Shown one piece after another: positions 58,696-64,000 of a stretch of DNA of 64,000 bases. This DNA comes from Tianweitania populi (GTDB lineage: Bacteria; Pseudomonadota; Alphaproteobacteria; Rhizobiales; Rhizobiaceae): positions 1 through 64,000 of the forward strand of contig NZ_BMZQ01000007.1 of assembly GCF_014652875.1 (NCBI RefSeq), written 5' to 3'. The notes below the pieces were generated by a model. It was not told where the DNA came from, did no database searches, and saw only the letters and a program-made list of their open reading frames with translations. How positions within the stretch are numbered: position 1 is the stretch's first letter; each line of letters starts with the position of its first letter. The position numbers were made by a program, and so were the translations under genes.

Positions 58696-61395
58696 ATGGT
58701 GGATGATGATCTGAACGACGCCGGCCGGCCATCGCCCGATGCCCTGCTGGAAAATGCCAGACGCGAAGGGCTTGGCCGGCTGAAGATCTTTCTCGGCGCA
58801 GCACCTGGCGTCGGCAAGACCTACGAGATGCTGATGTCCGGCCGCGCCCGAAAGGGCGACGGCCTTGATGTCGTGATCGGCCTGGTGGAAACCCATGGGC
58901 GCAAGGAAACGCAGGCGCTGCTCGACGGATTCGAGATTATCCCGCGCAAGGCAATACCCTATAAGAGCCAGGCGCTGGAGGAGATGGACCTCGATGCCAT
59001 TCTCGCGCGTCGGCCGGCGCTCGTGCTTGTCGATGAACTCGCCCACACCAACGCGCCCGGCAGCCGCCATCCCAAGCGCTACCTCGATGTTCAGGAGCTG
59101 CTCGATCGCGGCATCGATGTATATTCGACGCTCAACATCCAGCATGTCGAAAGCCTCAACGATGTCGTTGCGCAGATCACGCGCATCCGGGTGCGTGAGA
59201 CGGTGCCGGATTCGATCATCGACCGCGCCGACGATATCGAGATCATCGACGTCACGCCCGATGACCTGATCAAGCGGCTGCATGACGGCAAGGTCTATCT
59301 TCCCCGCACGGCCAAGCGGGCGATCGAGAACTATTTTTCGCCCGGCAATCTGACGGCCTTGCGCGAACTGGCGCTGCGACGCACCGCGCAACGTGTGGAT
59401 GAGCAGCTTCTGCGCCACATGCAATCCCACGCCATTGCCGGGCCGTGGGACGCGGGCGAGCGCGTGCTGGTTTGCGTGGACGAACAGGTGCGCGGCCCGG
59501 CGCTGGTACGCTATGCCAAGCGACAGGCCGACCGGCTGCGCGCGCCGTGGGCTGCACTTTATGTCGAAGCGCCGCGCTCGACCGGTTTGGCGGACGCCGA
59601 CAAGGATCGCGTGGCTGCGACGCTGCGGCTCGCCGAGCAGCTCGGCGGCGACGCGGTGACCTTGCCGGGCCAAGACGTCAGGCGCGAAATCCTGCGCTAT
59701 GCCTCGGCAAACAACTTCTCGCATGTCATCATCGGCAAGTCGGACAAGCCGCGTTGGCGTGAGTTCTTCGAAGGCTCGGTGTCGCATGAGCTGATCCGTC
59801 ATGCCGGCGATCTCAGCATCCATGTCATTTCGGGCAAAGAGCGGGAAGCCGCCCCTGCGCGCGCGATCAAAACCGCTGATCCCCGCCGCTATCAACTGCT
59901 GCCTTATGTCTTCGCCAGCCTTTATCTCGGTGTGGCCGTTGGCGTCGGCACGTTGCTGTCGCGCGTGCTGGATGTTCGCAACATTGCGCTCGTCTTCCTC
60001 ATGGCGGTGCTGACCTCGGCCGTGACGGCCGGGCTCTGGCCGGCTTTGTTTGCATCCTTCGTGGGCGCGCTCGCCTTCAACTTCTTCTTCCTGCAGCCGC
60101 TCTACACGCTCGACATCGGCGACCCCGAAAGCGTCATCGCCTTCGGCTTCTTTCTTGGCGTGGCGGTAATCGCCAGTAACCTGACGGGGCGGGTGCATCG
60201 GCAAGCCATGGCCGCGCGGCAGCGTGCGCGGACCACGGAAGACCTCTACCTCTTTTCCAAGAAGCTCGCCGGCACGGGCACGCTGGATGACGTGTTATGG
60301 GCCACCGCGCATCAGATCGCGGCGATGCTGAAGGTGCGCGTCGTGATCCTGCTGCCGGAAGGCGACACGATCGCCGTGCGCGCCGGCTATCCGCCCGACG
60401 ATACGCTGGTGGATGCCGATATCGCGGCCGCGCGGTGGGCGTGGGAACACAACCGGCCGGCAGGGCGAGGGGCCGACACGTTGCCGGGCGCCAAGCGTCT
60501 TTATCTTCCGCTGCGCACCGGACGCATGCCGATTGGTGTCGTGGGTCTCGATAATGACAGGCAGGGGCCGTTGCTCACGCCCGAACAGCAGCGCCTGCTC
60601 GACGCACTCACCGATCAGGCGGCAGTCGCCATCGAGCGGACGCAGCTCGTGGCCGATGTCGACAGGGCGCAGCTGGCCGCGGAAGCCGACAAGCTGCGCT
60701 CGGCCCTGCTCACCTCCATCTCGCATGACCTGAAAACACCGCTCGCCGGCATCATGGGCGCGGCCGGAACGCTGCGGGATTATCCGCAGGCGATGTCGGA
60801 CGGCGACCGTGCCGATCTGCTCGGCACGATCGTGGAAGAGTCTGAACGGCTCAACCGCTTCATCGCCAATCTGCTCGATATGACCCGCATCGAATCCGGC
60901 GCGATGCAGCCGACGATGTCACCGCATTATGTCGGCGATATCGTCGGCAGCGCACTGCACCGCGCCGACAAGATCCTGGCCCGGCACAAAACGCGCATCG
61001 AGATCCCCGCCGATCTGCCGATGGTGAAGCTCGATCCGGTGTTGTTCGAGCAGGTGTTGTTCAATCTCCTCGACAATGCCGCCAAATATGCGCCGGAAGG
61101 CTCGCTGGTTCTTATCCGGGGCGCTCATCGCGGCGGCTGGGTCTGGCTAGAGATCATTGATGAGGGTCCAGGCATCCCCGCCGAAGACCTCGAACGCGTG
61201 TTCGACAGCTTTCACCGTGTGCGGAAGACAGATCATGTGCGGGCCGGCACCGGGCTCGGCCTTGCCATTTGCCGCGGCTTCGTTGAAGCACTCGGCGGTA
61301 CGATCAAGGCCGGCAGCCGGACGGATCGTTCTGGCGCCGTGTTCACCATTCAGATGCCGCTCAATCCCGCGCAGGTTCCGGAACGCCTTCAATGA
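58696..61395 (+). CDS. kdpD: KdpD, osmosensitive K+ sensor histidine kinase
   Basis: An 899-residue kinase with the full KdpD layout: N-terminal KdpD domain with Walker-type GAAPGVGKT (34-42) and ELAHTNAPGSRHPKR, a Usp-like domain (about 250-375), four close membrane helices (about 398-495), a GAF-like domain (about 515-650), the dimerisation domain with H677 (SISHDLKTPL), and the ATPase domain with LDNAAKYAP and GTGLGLAICRGF. It senses K+ limitation and phosphorylates KdpE. It overlaps kdpE by 4 bp and is 88 bp after kdpC. Confidence 0.95.
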   Translation: MVDDDLNDAGRPSPDALLENARREGLGRLKIFLGAAPGVGKTYEMLMSGRARKGDGLDVVIGLVETHGRKETQALLDGFEIIPRKAIPYKSQALEEMDLDAILARRPALVLVDELAHTNAPGSRHPKRYLDVQELLDRGIDVYSTLNIQHVESLNDVVAQITRIRVRETVPDSIIDRADDIEIIDVTPDDLIKRLHDGKVYLPRTAKRAIENYFSPGNLTALRELALRRTAQRVDEQLLRHMQSHAIAGPWDAGERVLVCVDEQVRGPALVRYAKRQADRLRAPWAALYVEAPRSTGLADADKDRVAATLRLAEQLGGDAVTLPGQDVRREILRYASANNFSHVIIGKSDKPRWREFFEGSVSHELIRHAGDLSIHVISGKEREAAPARAIKTADPRRYQLLPYVFASLYLGVAVGVGTLLSRVLDVRNIALVFLMAVLTSAVTAGLWPALFASFVGALAFNFFFLQPLYTLDIGDPESVIAFGFFLGVAVIASNLTGRVHRQAMAARQRARTTEDLYLFSKKLAGTGTLDDVLWATAHQIAAMLKVRVVILLPEGDTIAVRAGYPPDDTLVDADIAAARWAWEHNRPAGRGADTLPGAKRLYLPLRTGRMPIGVVGLDNDRQGPLLTPEQQRLLDALTDQAAVAIERTQLVADVDRAQLAAEADKLRSALLTSISHDLKTPLAGIMGAAGTLRDYPQAMSDGDRADLLGTIVEESERLNRFIANLLDMTRIESGAMQPTMSPHYVGDIVGSALHRADKILARHKTRIEIPADLPMVKLDPVLFEQVLFNLLDNAAKYAPEGSLVLIRGAHRGGWVWLEIIDEGPGIPAEDLERVFDSFHRVRKTDHVRAGTGLGLAICRGFVEALGGTIKAGSRTDRSGAVFTIQMPLNPAQVPERLQ

Positions 61396-62126
61396 CCCAG
61401 TCCGCCGTCAAAATCCTGGTTGTCGATGATGAACCGGCCATCCGCAAGCTGCTGCGCGTTGGTTTGACCGCCGAAGGCTACGCGCTGATCGAGGCGCCCA
61501 ATGCGCGTGAGGCGCTTGTTCTGGTCAAGCACGAGAACCCAGACTTGATCCTGCTCGATCTTGGCCTGCCGGATATGTCAGGTCATGATCTGCTGGAACG
61601 CTGGCGCGCGGAGCCGCTCGATCTGCCGATCATCATCCTGTCCAGCCGCACCGATGAGGCAGGCATCGTGCGCGCGCTCGAGCTTGGCGCGGATGACTAT
61701 GTCACCAAGCCGTTCGGCACGAGAGAACTGGTCGCCCGTATCCGCGTCGCGCTGCGGCACAAGCTGCAGCAACAGGGCGAACGGCCGATCTTCCAGACTG
61801 GCGACCTATCCGTCGATCTGGTGAAGCGCATCGTCAGACTGGCCGGGCGCGAGGTGAAGCTGTCGCCCAAGGAATACGACATCCTGCGCATTCTCGTTCA
61901 GCACGCCGGCAAGGTCATCACCCATCAGCACCTCCTCAAGCAGGTCTGGGGCGGGCCGACGGATGTGCAGTATCTCAGGGTCTATGTCCGCCAGCTGCGC
62001 CAGAAGATCGAGCAAAGCCCGGATGATCCGCATTACATCACGACGGAAACCGGCGTGGGTTATCGTTTGCGCGAAGCCGATCCCGATGCGCGCTGGGACG
62101 CACCGCCAAGTTCAGCCAACAATTAA
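61392..62126 (+). CDS. kdpE: KdpE, OmpR-family response regulator
   Basis: A 244-residue response regulator. The receiver domain has acidic pocket D12/D13, phospho-acceptor D56 (LLDLGLPD), and K in YVTKPFG. The winged-helix domain (about 130-228) ends with VGYRLREAD. It should activate kdpFABC when phosphorylated by KdpD. The tail of about 15 residues is non-conserved. Confidence 0.95.
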   Translation: MTQSAVKILVVDDEPAIRKLLRVGLTAEGYALIEAPNAREALVLVKHENPDLILLDLGLPDMSGHDLLERWRAEPLDLPIIILSSRTDEAGIVRALELGADDYVTKPFGTRELVARIRVALRHKLQQQGERPIFQTGDLSVDLVKRIVRLAGREVKLSPKEYDILRILVQHAGKVITHQHLLKQVWGGPTDVQYLRVYVRQLRQKIEQSPDDPHYITTETGVGYRLREADPDARWDAPPSSANN

Positions 62127-62194
62127 GCAGCCCTGTGCCGGCGCCTGGCCCGCCCTATGTCGCATCAGCAATCACCGATCCGGGAGGCCCCCCA

Positions 62195-63079
62195 ATGCGC
62201 GTTGTTTTCACTGGTGGATCCGGCAAGGCCGGCCGTCATGTCATTCCCTGGCTCAAGGAGCGCGGTGGGCATGAGATCCTGAACCTGGATCGCCAGCTGC
62301 TCGACTATGACGGCGTCAACACGCTGGATGTCGACCTGACGGACTCGGGACAGGTCTTCAATGCGCTTTCCATGCACTTCAGCCAAGACGAGTTCGAGAC
62401 GGGGCAGGGGCCGGCCAAGGTCGATGCCGTCGTGCATTTCGCAGCCGTTCCACGCGTGCTGCTGAAGCCCGACAACGAGACGTTCCGCAACAATGTGATG
62501 TCGACCTACAACGTCATCGAAGCGGCGGTGAAGCTTGGCATCCGCAAGATCATCATCGCCTCGTCGGAAACGACCTATGGCGTGTGCTTTGCCGAGGGCG
62601 ACAAGGATTTTCACCGCTTCCCGCTGGACGAGGACTATCCCATCGACCCCATGGATTCCTACGGTCTCAGCAAGCAATGCAACGAGAACACCGCGCGCGC
62701 TTTCGCCGATCGTACGGGCGCCGACATCTATGCGCTGCGCATCGGCAATGTCATCGAGCCGGATGAATACGGCCCGTTCCGCACCTATGCGGAGAACCCG
62801 CCGATGCGCAAACGCAATGCGTGGAGCTATATCGATGCGCGCGATCTCGGCCAGATCGTGCACCTCGCGCTGATGAAGGACGGGCTCGGCTTCCAGGTCT
62901 TCAATGCCGTGAACGACACGATCACAGCGGACCAGCCGACGGAAGAGTTCCTGCGCCAATGGGCGCCGAACACGCCGATCACGCAGCCCATGCCCGGCTT
63001 CGAGGCCCCGCTTTCAAACCGCAAGATCCGCGATGTGCTCGGCTTCAAGGAAGAGCACGACTGGCGCAAATACGCCTGA
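62195..63079 (+). CDS. NAD-dependent epimerase/dehydratase-type SDR
   Basis: A 294-residue extended SDR. The cofactor loop is GGSGKAG (7-13). VVHFAAVPR, the serine in IASSETTYG, and the catalytic YGLSK pair follow. WSYIDARDLGQIVHLAL is typical of the epimerase C-terminal half. The start at 62195 has GGGAGG upstream; a GTG at 62135 would add 20 unrelated residues. Uronate or sugar dehydrogenase/epimerase are possible roles. Single gene, ended by a strong hairpin. Confidence 0.85.
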   Translation: MRVVFTGGSGKAGRHVIPWLKERGGHEILNLDRQLLDYDGVNTLDVDLTDSGQVFNALSMHFSQDEFETGQGPAKVDAVVHFAAVPRVLLKPDNETFRNNVMSTYNVIEAAVKLGIRKIIIASSETTYGVCFAEGDKDFHRFPLDEDYPIDPMDSYGLSKQCNENTARAFADRTGADIYALRIGNVIEPDEYGPFRTYAENPPMRKRNAWSYIDARDLGQIVHLALMKDGLGFQVFNAVNDTITADQPTEEFLRQWAPNTPITQPMPGFEAPLSNRKIRDVLGFKEEHDWRKYA

Positions 63080-63087
63080 CAGGGGAA

Positions 63088-63116
63088 AAGCCCGGGCCGT
63101 GTTCCAGCCCGGGCTT
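63088..63116. terminator. Bidirectional terminator between convergent genes
   Basis: AAGCCCGGGC and GCCCGGGCTT form a perfect 10-bp stem with a 9-base loop. It lies 9 bp after the SDR stop and 6 bp before the end of the convergent gene. Short A and T ends are present on both sides. Confidence 0.75.
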
Positions 63117-63121
63117 CACGC

Positions 63122-63619
63122 TTAGAGCTTGGCGCTCAGCGTTTCGGTGATGGCGTCGGCGCGATCCTTGACGTCCGCCCCGTTGGTGAACGGACGGAAG
63201 TTGATGTCGAGCGTGCCGTCTTCGAACTTCACGCGCTGCTTGTAATCGGAAGCTGAAATGCCGCCATCGGCATAATGGATGGTGATCGCCTTCAGCTTGG
63301 CCTTGAGCGCTTCCTTGCCCATGTCGTCCTGTGCGACGTCCTTCATCGCCAGTTCAAGTGGCTCGAAGATGGTCTTCAGGAAGAACTCTTCGTGGGTGTA
63401 GTACTCGGTTTCGCCCGGCAGAGCGAGGCTGAGCCAGTCGACTGTGATCGGAACGGGGAAGCCGGCAGCGTCCTGGATCTTCTTCTGCAGGGCAGGGTAC
63501 TGCTCCTTCTCATAGGCAGCCACGGCGCGGCGCTCGGCCAAGCCCGCTTCCTGTGCCGAAACAAAGGACGTCGTGGCGACAAGCGCCGCGAAGGCGGCGG
63601 CAAGCAAGGTTTTGATCAA
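63122..63619 (-). CDS. Small exported protein of unknown function
   Basis: A 165-residue protein if TTG at 63619 is the start, which is preferred because GGAGAAAG lies just upstream and a clean signal peptide follows (TLLAAAFAALVATTSFVSAQ). The frame is open to 63748 but its extra residues are not signal-like. The body has EKEQYPALQKKIQDAAGFPVPI and EYYTHEEFFLKTIFEPLE; I recognise no family. Possibly a periplasmic binding or stress protein. Confidence 0.7.
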   Translation of the reverse strand: MIKTLLAAAFAALVATTSFVSAQEAGLAERRAVAAYEKEQYPALQKKIQDAAGFPVPITVDWLSLALPGETEYYTHEEFFLKTIFEPLELAMKDVAQDDMGKEALKAKLKAITIHYADGGISASDYKQRVKFEDGTLDINFRPFTNGADVKDRADAITETLSAKL

Positions 63620-63869
63620 AATACTTTCTCCGGTTTGAAAAGGATTCGGGAGGTGGTCAGTCGCGCGCTGAGTGTTTGCGACGGTCGGATCAACGGAAGA
63701 ATCACCAGCTTTGATGCTGGCTGTAAAGATGAAAGCGTCGATTTCCAATGCGTTCTACTTCGCAGCGCCTTCGGCAGTGTGACAAAGATCGTTATGCAGG
63801 TTCTGCCTACAGAACGGTTTCAGTAAATGCGCTTGTTCGGCATAGGCTCAGACCTGTAGTGAAGCAGGC

Positions 63870-64000
63870 ATGATGATCCTGCTATTCCCGCTTTTTCTTG
63901 GCCTCAGCATCATTGCTGTTGTTGCGGACGCTGTGCGGGCAGGCTCGGTGCGGGGCATACGCGGCGGGCTCGCCTTCTTTTCCGTCTGCCTCCTCCTTTG
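63870..64000 (+). CDS. N-terminal fragment of a membrane protein (cut by window edge)
   Basis: From ATG at 63870 the frame is open to the window end, 43 codons. It shows one hydrophobic helix (ILLFPLFLGLSIIAVVADAV), a short basic loop (RAGSVRGIRGG), and the start of a second helix. Ribosome site is weak. Too short to identify. Confidence 0.4.
   Translation, partial: MMILLFPLFLGLSIIAVVADAVRAGSVRGIRGGLAFFSVCLLL

Noticed and set aside
57042-60204. Two open frames of over 500 codons on the minus strand opposite kdpB, kdpC and kdpD
   Set aside because: They are antisense to strongly conserved kdp genes and show no domain pattern.
1-64000. CRISPR arrays, insertion sequences, tRNA or rRNA genes and phage integrase genes
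   Set aside because: Read through for direct repeats, transposase motifs and T-loop patterns; none was convincing. The window looks like ordinary chromosome without a mobile element.

Overview
This is a dense, GC-rich bacterial chromosome segment. Gene content, codon use and layout suggest an alphaproteobacterium of the Hyphomicrobiales (Rhizobium/Mesorhizobium/Phyllobacteriaceae type): many ABC and TRAP uptake systems with small catabolic operons, twin-arginine-like solute-binding proteins, a NorCBQD/NorEF denitrification cluster and a complete kdpFABCDE locus. No rRNA, tRNA, insertion sequence, prophage or CRISPR array was seen. The genus assignment is inference.

Region 1 (1-7.9 kb): the 3' end of xylose isomerase, then a convergent six-gene operon on the minus strand: BMP-type solute-binding protein, amidase, double ABC ATPase, two permeases and a cytosine-deaminase-like amidohydrolase. 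This looks like uptake and hydrolysis of a nucleoside, nucleobase or cyclic amide. Region 2 (7.9-17 kb): a plus-strand operon with a fused TRAP transporter, its binding protein, an SDR, an IclR regulator, an SCP-x-type thiolase, an acyl-CoA synthetase, a second SDR and a tandem-PPC (DUF296) protein. It reads as import and CoA-dependent breakdown of an unidentified organic acid. Region 3 (17-29.7 kb): a diguanylate cyclase, an aldehyde dehydrogenase, an AhpD-like protein, an XRE-cupin regulator, an FMN 2-hydroxyacid oxidase, a polar amino-acid ABC transporter, a GlcD-type FAD oxidase, a DHDPS-family lyase, a universal stress protein and a D-2-hydroxyacid dehydrogenase. A shared TATCCGATAA motif lies upstream of the regulator and of the DHDPS-led operon.

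Region 4 (29.7-34.3 kb): a TPP riboswitch followed by ykoF, an ABC permease, ATPase and THI5/NMT1-like binding protein, and a bacterial luciferase-like flavin monooxygenase. This is a thiamine-precursor uptake operon with an unexpected oxygenase at its end. Region 5 (34.5-41.3 kb): two tandem Rnk/GreA-C proteins, a tri-haem cytochrome c with a molybdenum hydroxylase pair, a gene broken by an in-frame TAG, and a DUF4142 protein.

Region 6 (41.3-47.1 kb): norCBQD on the minus strand, divergent from norEF plus a 49-residue membrane protein. A perfect FNR/NnrR-type palindrome lies midway between the two operons. Region 7 (47.1-53.3 kb): a large secreted protein of unknown function, a membrane M48 protease, an SH3-like secreted protein and a dapA with a C-terminal extension. 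Region 8 (53.3-64 kb): several membrane microproteins, kdpFABC, kdpDE, an NAD-dependent epimerase/dehydratase-type SDR, a small exported protein and a truncated membrane ORF at the window edge.
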